Source: Filobasidium wieringae (taxonomy: Eukaryota; Basidiomycota; Tremellomycetes; Filobasidiales; Filobasidiaceae). Taken from it: a stretch of 19,847 bases of DNA. Numbering within the stretch: the stretch's first letter is position 1; the number at the start of each line of letters is the position of its first letter. Location of the stretch: assembly GCA_001600055.1 (NCBI GenBank), contig BCIV01000027.1:1-19847 (forward strand), given 5' to 3'. Shown one piece after another: positions 1-9,242 of this stretch. Position numbers and translations under genes: made by a program. The notes beneath the pieces are model-generated. The model had not been told where the DNA came from. It searched no databases and saw nothing but the letters and a program-made list of their open reading frames with translations.

Positions 1-55
1 AGTGTACAAGGTGCACGACTCGTTTGAATGGCTAGGAATCGAATACACCTTGTAA
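1..55 (+). CDS. 3' end of an unidentified gene, truncated by the window edge
   Basis: One forward frame is open from base 2 and ends at TAA 53-55, reading VYKVHDSFEWLGIEYTL. The mix of charged and aromatic residues looks like a genuine C-terminus rather than noise, and no other frame of this stretch is as plausible. Too little is present to name a family. The gene would enter from the left, tail to tail with the reverse-strand candidate that stops at 299. It could instead be a chance open stretch, since only 17 codons are visible. Confidence 0.4.
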   Translation, partial: VYKVHDSFEWLGIEYTL

Positions 56-298
56 CTAGACGCTCTCTACTGTACTACACCACGTTCTAACCCCCGACCA
101 ATCTTCTCTCCGTCTTCCCGGTGTATGACGTCTGCAATAACGGTCTCGCAGGTTCTTTGTGGGGTAATTCGGGTAACAGTCGCATTTCGGTCATCTTATT
201 GACGGAAATTGGGAACCGAGATCGAAGACTTTGCTTCCAGAAATTTGCCGAAGGTCGACAATCTGAGGAAGACCTGGTTAAATTGGTAAGGCATACAG
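56..298. other. Short spacer with no supported gene
   Basis: This lies between the stop at 53-55 and the reverse-strand stop at 299-301. A forward frame is open from about 199 to 285 (containing QKFAEGRQSEEDLVKL) and runs into a good donor, GTAAGG at 286, but I find no in-phase downstream exon. It is either 3'-untranslated sequence of the two converging genes or an orphan exon. Confidence 0.3.
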
Positions 299-864
299 CT
301 ATTTAACGGACTCAGCCTGTGATTCTATAGTCCTGTGATCCCAAGTAGAATCTGACTGTTCTTGTACTGACTCGACCTTCACACGTGATCGATCGCGGAT
401 AAAGTCGTTGGTCACGGGCGAAACATTGTAAGGTGAATCGTTTCTTGTGTCCGAACCCGCGGCTTCAGTCATACATGAGAAAGAGTCCGCCTCCGGTTCC
501 CATCGGAAGCGCAAGCTTAAAGTACGGGTGAGTTCATCTCACACCACACGCGTTCTTCCGTCTGCACCCGCAAAGCAGATGTGGCGATGAGAAGGTGGGC
601 TGGAATCAGTGATCCCATGCTGACTCGCTCTCGAGCTGACCGTTCTCACACAAGCGCTGTTAATCTCTTTTTCGGTGAACAGGGATACAGGGGTCGATCG
701 ATACGCCGCCTTGGCCATGTGACCCAGGAGAGACGGAACGAGAACTGCCCAATTCTGCTATATTGCAGCTTGCGAAGATATATCGGAGATGCCACAACTG
801 TTACACTTGAACAAGCACCATACCAAGTGCCAACAAAGTCGTCCTTGTGAAACCACTTCCGCAA
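299..864 (-). CDS. Unidentified multi-exon reverse-strand gene, model incomplete
   Basis: The C-terminal part is an open frame from about 530 down to the stop at 299-301. It is rich in Ser, Asp, Glu and Arg (for example VTNDFIRDRSRVKVESVQEQ). An upstream open block at 864-646 contains VGTWYGACSSVTVVASPIYL and a basic stretch. About 120 bases between the blocks (with HGITDSSPPSHRHICFA in another frame) need one or two introns that I could not fix. No ATG is convincing; the upstream block enters from a non-ATG codon. I recognise no domain. The gene would diverge from the aminotransferase starting at 931, leaving only about 70 bp between them. It could also be a decayed fragment. Confidence 0.33.
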
Positions 865-930
865 TTAGATCGATCTTCAGCACTGAGATCGTGCAGGGCA
901 GCGACGATCAGAACCCACCTACGAGGCAAA
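865..930. promoter_or_regulatory. Probable 5' region of the aminotransferase, possibly a shared promoter
   Basis: Sixty-six bases separate the reverse-strand open block from the ATG at 931. The start context is GGCAAAATGACC, with A at -3 as expected for a fungal start. If the reverse candidate is real this is a divergent promoter and both 5' leaders are very short. No TATA box or recognisable operator is visible. The assignment rests only on position. Confidence 0.25.
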
Positions 931-3626
931 ATGACCGCTGCGTCACCTTTCCTTCCGGAACTCATCTCCGTTGCCTCACTAGCTAGTTTCTACCAACACA
1001 ATCTCATGGAGCCCGAAAATGGCATCATCAAGGGTCCCTACGGTGAAACTCGCTATGTGTATGCGGACTGGACGGCTTCGGGACAAAGTCTACGATGTAT
1101 CGAGGACCAGATACAAACGCAAGTCTTGCCGTACTATGCGAACACTCATACCGATGCTTCTCATTCCGGCCAACAGATGACTCTCTACCGTGAGTACCTA
1201 TATAGATAGGACTCGCTAGGTCATCCCGTCATGGCTGACAACACTCCCGCGAAACGGAATGAAACCCAAACCGAAAGGTGAACAGGCGAGGGCGATGATA
1301 AAATCAGCTTGTCATGCAACCGACGACGAAGTATGCCTATTCACCGGATCTGGAGCTACAGGAGCCATTCAGAAACTAATCGACATATTAGAAGTAAATA
1401 GTCTCCTGCGGGGAAGCTTGATTCATTTATCCTCCCGATAACCTGTTGTGGAATTTGATAGATCCGGCTCAGCCCAGGATTACAGTCTAAAGCTGCACGG
1501 GACCGCTTACCAGACTCGGCTCGACCGATTGTCCTCATAGGACCTTGGGAACATCACTCCAACCTCCTAGGTAAGTCAGTCGTCATCCATACGATTTTTA
1601 GATTGCGAGCGCAATGCCTCAAGTCTCGGTGTTTGATCGTCGTCTATAGCGTGGAGGGAAACGACGGCTCTAGTGATCGAGATTTCAGCATGCGCGACCA
1701 CCGGATCGTTCTCATATGACAACCTATCGACCACCCTACGCGACATCAACTCCGACCCACAGCGTTCAAGGATCCTACTGGGAAGCTTCTCCGCCGCATC
1801 CAATGTGACGGGTATAATTCTGGACATCAAGAAAGTGTCCCGAATGATGCACGGGTACGGGGGTATAGCGGTCTTCGATTGTGCGGCGTGGGCTAGTCAT
1901 CTCAAGCCGGATATGAACCCTGTGCAAGACGACCCGACCGCGTCCCCCGATGCGATCTTTATGTCCCCTCATAAGCTAGCGGGAGGTCCAGGGTGAGTGA
2001 TAGCTGGGGACCATCGGACTCGAACGGTAAGAGACCTCGATTCTTCGATTCTCACCATCGACCGACCCTGGCACAGATCTCCCGGGATACTGCTCGCCAA
2101 AAAGAAAATCATACGCAATTCAATCCCAGGATGCGTAGGCGGAGGTGTCGTGGAGTATGTCAGTCGCCAGGACTCGATCTGGATCTCGGTACGTCATTTG
2201 CTCCCATCTTTCTTGTCTCCCACACCAACCGTACAGCTGTGGGAAACTACAGGACATAGAGAGTCGTGAAGAGGCCGGCACTCCGGACGTAATCGGATCG
2301 ATCCGATGCGGTCTCGTATTCGCGCTCGTGAGTCGACTTCAGTAACATCTCACACTCGACCGCTTCTTGTGCTAAAGAGAGTCTATAACAGAAAACCCTA
2401 CCTGTGCAAGGCAAAGACGACCGTCTCGAAAGATCCCGCGATCATCTACATCGCGCTTGGGCTCGTTGGAGCGGACTTGCCAATCTCGTTTGGCTCGGCG
2501 CACCGCCAGATATCACCGATCGAGTACCCATCATTTCTTTCCAAATTAAAGGGCTAGCTATGGGTTATGTCAACAATCTTCTCAGCGATCTTTTTGGAAT
2601 TCAAGTGAGTTCCTCTCGCTCCTCTCGTCCAAAAGCCGAGCAGGAACCTTACTCAACCACTACATCAACAACTTAAATCAGGCTCGCGATGGTTGTTTCT
2701 GCGCCCACACCTATGTCGCCGATCTACTTAACCAATCCGATGCCCAGTTGACGGCTTTGCGACCTCTGTATCTCGCCCGAAAGATCTATCGTCAAGGGGC
2801 GACCCGGGTCAGTTTCCCTTGGTTCATGTCGGAGGAGAATGTGACGTATATCATCGAGGCTGTAGCATGGATATCTGAGTTTGGCTGGTAAGCGCATGCA
2901 CAGAACGATAAGCAAGGGCAGAGGGGTGACTGCGCGTCTGCTCGCTTGTCAGGAAATTCTTACCGGAATACCAAGTTGATCATAACACAGGAAAATGGAC
3001 TCATCGAACACACACACGTCAACTCCGCACGCTCTCTCGTTTGAGTTTGTTTACCGCCGAAACACGAGTCCCACCCCAGCAAAATACCTGTACTTCCAAA
3101 CCTACCTTGGATGACACCATACGGAAGCTAGAACAACATATCCATACCTCTCGCTGCCAGATTCCGCTGCTCCGTCTTTTGGAGGACGAGATCCCTGTTG
3201 GTCGGCTGGATCGGTTCCGATCGTTTGCGACCCCGCTCGAGGGTGCGTTGGTCCGAGCGGGAGTGCGATCAGGAGTAGACGATCTCCCAGATGTTCTCGT
3301 GATAGCAGAACAAGCAGCATGGGTGAGAAGAGCCTGAGATGTCGAGGAAGGAATTTATGGTTGACACCGACATATTTTTGGGTAAATAGCAGGACCATCT
3401 CGCGGTCATCACCGCAAGGACTCTACCTTCTACAGAGACTCAACTTGAAGAAACCAAGATAATCAAGCCGACACTCGTTTCGGCATCAACCCTCGATAAC
3501 GTGCCTCACCTACTCAACGGTCCTATAGTCAAACGTCGAAGCATTCTCAGTCGGTTTAAGAAGAAACCGCCAGCGAATATAGTTCAACCCATGATCGTCG
3601 AGCATGCAACAACAAATCGATTGTGA
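931..3626 (+). CDS. Class V aminotransferase / cysteine desulfurase-like PLP enzyme, ten exons
   Basis: Phase-consistent exons are 931-1189, 1278-1393, 1486-1570, 1650-1992, 2077-2188, 2253-2327, 2392-2604, 2682-2887, 2953-3322 and 3390-3626, giving 671 aa with no internal stop. The nine introns are 64-92 nt; most have GTGAGT, GTAAGT or GTACGT donors. Family hallmarks in order: VYADWTASG near the N-terminus, FTGSGATGAIQKLI, GPWEHHSN, GSFSAASNVTG, FDCAAWASH, the PLP-lysine motif MSPHKLAGGPG (Lys262), GGGVVEYVS, REEAGTP, ISFQIKG and DLFGIQARDGCFCAH with Cys406/Cys408. The family binds pyridoxal phosphate and acts on amino acids or cysteine sulfur; the true substrate is not shown. The last ~200 residues (about 471-671) lie beyond the catalytic fold, are basic and Ser/Thr-rich, and match nothing I recognise. 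No targeting peptide is obvious. The family call is firm; the start and the last intron are the softest parts. Confidence 0.9.
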
Positions 3627-4066
3627 ACGGTGAATTCAGACGCTCCATACAGAGCCTCCAGCATGCAGACTCTCCGCTTGTTCTGTAGATATGTGTTCTC
3701 TTATTTTGATTGACAACTTCATTCACCACATTCGTATACTTTGTTACAAACGATTAGTGTGATCCAGAACATATCAATTCCTGCTATGTGTGTAATGGTT
3801 GGAATAATGTTGAATAAGACAAGCACGATCTGCGCGGCTCAGCGATGCTGAGCAAACCCACACGCCCTGTTATATATTGAGAAGCTCAAAACTTCTGTAG
3901 ATTCCCCGAACTTATCATTGGCCTCGAACTACCGACCTTTGTATCGCTCTTCTCTCTAGAGACCGTGCCCCTTATTTAGTCGTTATCGAATAAGTGATTT
4001 CTGCATATGCGCAAATCCGGCGCAAGTTATCTTCACGGGTTTGACTAACCCCATGGAATAGCCTTC
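3627..4066. other. Convergent intergenic region with a small hairpin
   Basis: About 440 bases lie between the aminotransferase stop and the reverse-strand stop at 4067-4069. I see no coding frame. A perfect 7-bp inverted repeat with a 3-base loop (GCTCAGC / GCTGAGC) spans 3837-3853, and AGAAG..CTTCT near 3881-3897 forms a second weak stem. These could shape 3' ends of the converging transcripts, but fungal polymerase II does not need such hairpins and chance cannot be excluded. Confidence 0.4.
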
Positions 4067-4478
4067 TTAACCGATCACATCTCCTGAGATCCGATCACAT
4101 GGTAAAGAGAGCCTGACAGAGTAAGCGGACTTGTCCTTACCAAGGCGATTCGAAACGTAACGATGGTCGCCAAAGAGCTGCCGGGATAGATAAGCCGTGC
4201 AGGTCACAACGGCACGCTTTGACGTTCACATCGGAGACAAGGTCACATACATAAGCGCCGATCAGCGCGCAAACCGTCTGCACGTCCCCAAATAGCTCGA
4301 GAGCGCGAGGCGTCCTGGCTACAGGTTTGAACGGGCAAGGGACCCCTAACCCCCAAACTATGCAGTACAATGATGCCGTCCTCGGGACCTAGGCGAATCA
4401 ACTCGATATCTCGCATACAGATTTCCATCGAGGTTCCGCTTTCGATTTCGCTTAGTTTACGGATGGAGCTTCCTGGTT
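4067..4478 (-). CDS. Unidentified small reverse-strand gene or 3' exons of the upstream gene
   Basis: Three segments join in phase on the reverse strand: 4478-4359, 4318-4141 and 4112-4067 (TAA). The joined protein contains MRDIELIRLGPEDGIIVLH, then RTPRALELFGDVQTVCALIG, then SLPCDRISGDVIG. The implied introns are 40 nt (GTTTGG..TGTAG) and 28 nt (GTAAGG..TCAG), both short for fungi. The first segment begins after an acceptor-like TTAG, so a 5' exon is probably missing; alternatively translation starts at an internal ATG. No domain is recognised. It sits just downstream of the stop at 4521 on the same strand, so it may be a separate gene or an alternative 3' end of that gene. Pseudogene remains possible. 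Confidence 0.33.
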
Positions 4479-4520
4479 CTAATCATGCGCTACCCCAGCG
4501 GTCAGCGTCGCTGGGCACGC

Positions 4521-6938
4521 TCATGAGTCTGTCGCTGGAACCAGCTCAATCTCTTCGATCAAGTCCTCAGCGATAAATTGGACGTCCTTAGACTTTTGAT
4601 CTGGAAGAACAAACCGTTTGCGCGGTCTGAAAGCTGACAAACAGCTTTCGCGGAACTAGGAGACGAGCTGTAGAACCCCTAACCCCTTTTATATGCCCGG
4701 AGTGGTATAGATAAGGGATTCAAACGTTTCCGGGGAACGAGGCGAGAGCTTGGTGATGAACGTTACTACCAAACGCGTCCCGCCTGGATTGGCAGCGACG
4801 TTGTGATTCTTTGTAGCCACTTCAGGGCAACTGGAAAAGTCATCAAAGTCCTTGTCATCCGTTCTGCTACTGAAAGCTTCGGCAACATTCCAGCAACGCT
4901 TCAAGCTCGTAGCTGTACGGGTGGCCGGGCTCATTCTGGACGAAAAAATCTTGTGCTGCCCCTTCCGCCATTTCTTCCAATATCAGGTTCTCTGGCACTA
5001 TCATAACGTCTGGCTTAATTGCCGTCTTGATGGAAATCTCATGGTAGCGAAAGTGTACGTTGGTCCTGTGTATAGCAGCAGCGGGTAGATCGTCTGGGTT
5101 CAAGCGGGCGATCGTTCCGCATTGAATCGTCTCGGGGTCAGGTCGTATAGGTGAACGATACCGTCGTCTCAATCATCTTAGGGGTTGGAACCGCCAGTTT
5201 CAAGCAGCTTCATACTGTTCTAGGGCGGGCTAGTTATGTTATGTTGCTGGCTCATAATGTCTCCTGGCGATATCTTATACCGCTTATATACTGTTAAGAT
5301 ACTGTTTCAAGACCTGAAGCGCGTGAAATACTGCATACCAAGGTCGGCAGTAGTCAGCCCAAATAAGTACAGGTGGTCCATGGTCTCGGTCGTGGTGAAT
5401 TCTATGATATGTCGAGAAAGAGTCGCTGACGTGAGTTATTGAATCGAATTGACCGATATATTGAACAACTTGCAAATTGATTGATGTTGGTCAATAGGTA
5501 GTTTGTGATGATGAAATCGATTTTTCACTACTATATAGGTTGGTAGCGCGATGCGAGTCACGGAACTCGAACACGATACCATAGTAGGCTAAGAGGTGCC
5601 CGCGATATCATGAAGACATGTGGTGTCGAACAGGCGACTTGATAAAGACCAGGCCGGACAATTTACTTTCGATCCAGTCTAGCGATTCGATAAGACTCTG
5701 TATCTTCACTTGATGCGGTATGTTCTTAGGGAAGCCGAATCGAACAGACCCACTGGAGCGACCAGGATCTGACGAGAAGTTGTTGTTGGGTAAGAGTTGA
5801 AATTTGAATGTGTCTTCCGGGAAGTGGAAGCACGATAATCTAGAGGTAGAAATCTGACCCGGTCGAGCACTTGATAGCGTTCACCCAGGCTAAGAAGAGA
5901 TACGGGACACCCAGTAATCTTGTGATCAATATAATCATGAGGAGACTCGGAGTTCTGGAGCTATCATGCGTGACTGAACTAAGCAGATTACTTGTGGTGG
6001 TGCGGGCTACGTTGCCACCGGAACCAAGTTGCGCTGAGTTTGTATGTCATAGTTTATCTACTACTAAATTCACCCAAGAGAAAGATAGCCGACAGTTTGT
6101 TGAGTTGGTCACAGAATATTCCTCGTCTTATACATCCATCGCTCAAGAAGATTTCTAGACCACGGCTTTGTCGGTACGCAGCGCGAATATCAACATCGCT
6201 TTGCGGACAACAACCCGAGACGGACCATGGTATGGCCAGCAGCAAGAAGAGGTGAGACTTTTAGTTGTACGCTCAGCGAAACTCGCACGCTTGTCATCTG
6301 AACAGCCAGCGTTCCTTTGTTATCGGTATCGCGTTGTGTCGTCGCAGCTTCGATTGGGACAAGCGTTCTAATCGGATACCAAGTGTCAAATTATGCCACA
6401 TCTTGTTGCATGCCGCAACTGATGAGCATATCTACAAATCAGCCAAATCTACCGTTCGACCTTGTTTCTGGTCCTTGTTTATAGCTTAGCTCCATCTTAA
6501 GCCCAAAGGTTTTCTGGATACCCCTAAACCAGTTGCAGAGGAGTCTCATCTAGAAGATCGCAGCGTGAGCGGTCGAGAGTGCACAGAAGCGGGGACGGCG
6601 AGTCAGGTTGACCAGGTGTACCTCACTTCCTTAAAGCAGGTACTAACGACGAGGTCTGACCGCTATCAAATTTGAGCTTAGCCATCTCAGCTGCTCGTGC
6701 CCAAGCGCTTTGCATCTCCTTGTCCGCTTGACGGATGAGCGCTGACGTGCGGCTCTCCTTGTCTGTTCACGGCGACATGTTGTCAGTGCGCACTCACAGT
6801 CGGCTGTTTCAGCAAGCGAAATCGCTGAAAGTCAGCTTCAGGCTGCGGTTCAGCTTTAAGTCTCTGCTGAGTGGGCATGACGATGTCGGCAGCAGCGAGC
6901 GTACGTTTGATGACGAGTGGTACTGATCGACCCGGCAT
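4521..6938 (-). CDS. Unrecognised long multi-exon reverse-strand gene
   Basis: A candidate start at 6938 (context GATCATGCC) begins MPGRSVPLVIKRTLAAADIV. Phase-consistent exons follow: 6938-6798, 6757-6627, 6523-6453, 6418 to about 6300; then 5973-5885, 5853-5667, 5588-5532, 5468-5303; then 5172-4871, 4830 to about 4725, and 4626-4521 ending in TGA. Clear coding segments include QADKEMQSAWARAAEMAKLK, FPEDTFKFQLLPNNNFSSDP, YYGIVFEFRDSHRATNLY, HDRDHGPPVLIWADYCRPWY, PDVMIVPENLILEEMAEGAA and DVQFIAEDLIEEIELVPATD. The stretches 6300-5974 (with YRQSRGLEIFLSDGCIRRGI) and 5302-5173 are coding-like but I could not fix their junctions. The predicted protein is several hundred residues, acidic at the C-terminus, with no motif I can name. 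Some introns follow consensus (5666-5589, GTAAAT..TTAG, 78 nt; 5531-5469, 63 nt with CTATTGAC) and others are only 31-40 nt. It could be two genes, or a decaying one. Confidence 0.45.
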
Positions 6939-6971
6939 GATCGCTGTATCGTATTAGCGAGTTCAGCAAGA

Positions 6972-8511
6972 TCCGTCCGCTAAAGTTCCCAAATTGCCGA
7001 GATGCTAAGACGTTGGCATACGTATCCAGGTCATCGCCGGAAATAAAGTACCCGAACGAACCAACAGAAGCGGCACAAACGAATTGCGTACTCACAGTGG
7101 CCGAAACAGTCAGCACAGACCAAACTGGACGTTCCTAGGCAACAGACACATTTGCATCTCTCTGTGCCGCAGGTTCTCCACACCAACCCATGATGCCACA
7201 GCAGTTCACAAGCTTGGGGGAAGGTATGAAAGACCGCGTCATAGAGTGTGCTCCGATGCTCGGAAGGTTTGTGAAGTTGCACAACAGCAGGAGCAAATGC
7301 TCGGCCCATTTGTCTGACGAGAATTGTAAATGTTATTCGTTCAATTCTTGGGACTAAAGTAGTGTGAGCGGCGGCGATGTGAGAGAAGTCAGTGTCGAAC
7401 CCTACTCACGTCGGGCAGTTTGCAATGGCGTTGATGTCCTGGGTGGTCCAGATTGTAACGAAGATAGATCTAAGAGTACTGTGTTCGTATCGCGTCCGGA
7501 TTGTCAGAAGTCGCTTCGTGCGGTGTTCTCGATCCAATCTCACTGTCCTGGCAGTTTTGTGTTCTCTTTAGCCCGTTTCTGGACCACCTTAGGGATAGGC
7601 TCCCCACGTGAATCGCTGACGGTCCTCTTCCTCGGTGACTCGGCCAAGAATCTGTGCGGACTGAACAGGTATTGGAATTTGATCGCGAAACATGATGTAT
7701 GCGTCTGCTAGTATCGAAAGGTCCACGGGAGCAGACAGAGTTACGAAGACGTCTATCCAAGAGTCTGCCTCCCGATAAAGTGTCACGGTGATCGTCCTTC
7801 CCTTTGATTGTTAATGGCGAGAGTAGACTGTGTGGATAAATCTGAGCTTGATTCGTGCTCAAACGAGGTGATGATGTAGCAAGATCTCACGCTAGACAAG
7901 AGACCCGATTGGCTGCTCGTCCTCTGCTCTCTAGTTGCACCATACTGTCTGCTGTTGTCCTTGACGCAGCTATGGGCGTTACGACCTGGCCCTTCAGAAG
8001 CATTCGAAGACCACTTCATCCGGACATACGCCTCTATCCTCTCGTTGATCTATCCATCTGTCTAAATGCGGTGTGGAAAAATAGCCTTTTGGATCGATCG
8101 AAGTCTGTGGTGGTGCTGAGTCGCTGTCTTCCGTTGCGTTCAAGTAAGAGAAGAGCGAGTTTGCCGCACGATTCGCAGAGGCTGTCGATGGGGGATGATG
8201 TTTGCCGCGGTGATGGGTACATAATCAACTATGAACCCATCAGGACCAGATCCAAGCAGTCAGACTCGTTCGAATCAGATTGAGACCAACCTTAGTAGGG
8301 ATTTCCGCATCTGATTGTGCGGTTTTAGCCCATAGTTTTTGTCGTGCAAAGTTCGGAGCGTTGGTTCGACGATCTTGTGGGTCAGGGTGAATACGGGAGG
8401 ATCTGCTATCTTACATGTTCTTTTCACGAAGTCGCATGACCTAGATCTGTTTATGGAGAGAGGCTGATAACGGTATGACGTTAGCATCACTAACGCAGGA
8501 TGGCCGAGCAA
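6972..8511 (-). CDS. Unrecognised reverse-strand coding segments with a cysteine cluster
   Basis: Several reverse-strand stretches read as protein but I cannot join them: about 8400-8290 (KIVEPTLRTLHDKNYGLKPH), 8265-8140 (GPDGFIVDYVPITAANIIPH), 7797-7589 (YREADSWIDVFVTLSAPVDL, then ILADAYIMFRDQIPIPVQSA) and 7309-7096. The last contains CVCCLGTSSLVCADCFG, a C-x2-C-x7-C-x2-C array that resembles a zinc-binding knuckle, and ends at a canonical GTGAGT donor at 7095. An in-phase acceptor at 7005 leads to SRQFGNFSGRILLN. These may form one gene upstream of 6938, or the 5' half of the same gene. No homologue is recognised. Forward-strand frames here are probably shadows. Confidence 0.3.
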
Positions 8512-9115
8512 GGCAGACTGACCTCTCTCAGCGCCTCTATACTGCTCTTCCGGGTGTGGTGACGATGTTCGTCGACTGTTGGAGGTTGCTGAGCTTAGTA
8601 AGAGGTAGGTGGGTGAAAACTAGAAGAAGAAGAAGTAGTAAAGGGAGATGGAGACGCAGAAGAAGAGGACAAAACAATGGTGAGACGATGACTGTGGACC
8701 GGTAGTCGAGCGGTGTGTTGTGTTTGTTACTAGCTGATGCTGCGCTTGTGCAGCTTCGAGTTGCTCCTTAAGTGCTCAAGTACCGAACAGCCGCTAGCTT
8801 CTAGCTTCTTCAGCTTCTCAAGATCCAAATCTCCCTACTTCCTCACCACTGACACGACCAAGCCAATCACCGCATCCATCACATCACATCACATACGCTC
8901 TCCTCTGACACCCGATCCAGATCCTAGAGTTCCCCCAATAACCTCGCATGTCTCACGCTTCCGCCTCCTCCTCATTTGTTGAGAGTCTCGCCCTGTAGAG
9001 CCTACTGATGCGAAGACCGATAGCACTCCTACCAAAGAACAAGAGCAGGACAGAGGACGGATGATCAACTCCATCTCGAGCTTTCCACTCAGGCAGTGTA
9101 CACAGTCTCGACGAG
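8512..9115. other. Upstream region of the SNF2-like locus; purine tract, no gene
   Basis: I see no convincing exon here. A polypurine-rich forward tract (AGAAGAAGAAGAAG-type) occupies about 8622-8671, and pyrimidine-rich sequence with a short CATCA repeat lies at 8800-8990. This is what one expects of a fungal promoter and 5' leader for the forward gene whose leader intron starts at 9116. Confidence 0.35.
8877..8895. repeat. Short CATCA microsatellite
   Basis: Three CATCA units followed by CATA are visible directly. It is a minor simple repeat in the presumed promoter/leader. Confidence 0.8.
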
Positions 9116-9217
9116 GTGAGTGCTATCATCCTGCGGGCTCTAGCCATCAGCGAGGAACTTATCCCAGCCTCCCCCTCCCCCTCGTCCGCTGACTTGAACT
9201 CTCTCTCTCTCTTACAG
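9116..9217 (+). other. Probable leader intron
   Basis: GTGAGT at 9116 and a strong pyrimidine tract (CTCTCTCTCTCTTACAG) ending at 9217 define a 102-nt intron with CTGACTTGAAC before the tract. It lies just upstream of the ATGs at 9243 and 9259, so it would be removed from the 5' leader of the SNF2-like locus. Signals are consensus quality on both sides. Confidence 0.6.
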
Positions 9218-9242
9218 CCTTTTAGATCCCTCATCAACAGAT

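Noticed and set aside
3905..3925. Reverse-strand GTTCGAGGC resembling a tRNA B-box
   Set aside because: No A-box or cloverleaf can be built around it.
4343..4686. Telomere array
   Set aside because: Only isolated one- or two-unit motifs; there is no tandem run.
5600..5640. In-frame TGA in the reverse gene, first read as a nonsense mutation
   Set aside because: A consensus intron (5666-5589, GTAAAT..TTAG) removes it and keeps phase. The same applies to the TGA near 12690 (intron 12749-12681) and to the one near 15306 (intron 15286-15323), so C-to-T decay of CGA codons is not supported.
7031..7309. KDZ-type transposase
   Set aside because: Only the cysteine spacing is suggestive; no catalytic DDE block or terminal inverted repeats were found nearby.
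7855..8283. 142-codon forward open frame
   Set aside because: Amino-acid use is unconvincing and the reverse strand has better coding segments here; treated as a shadow.
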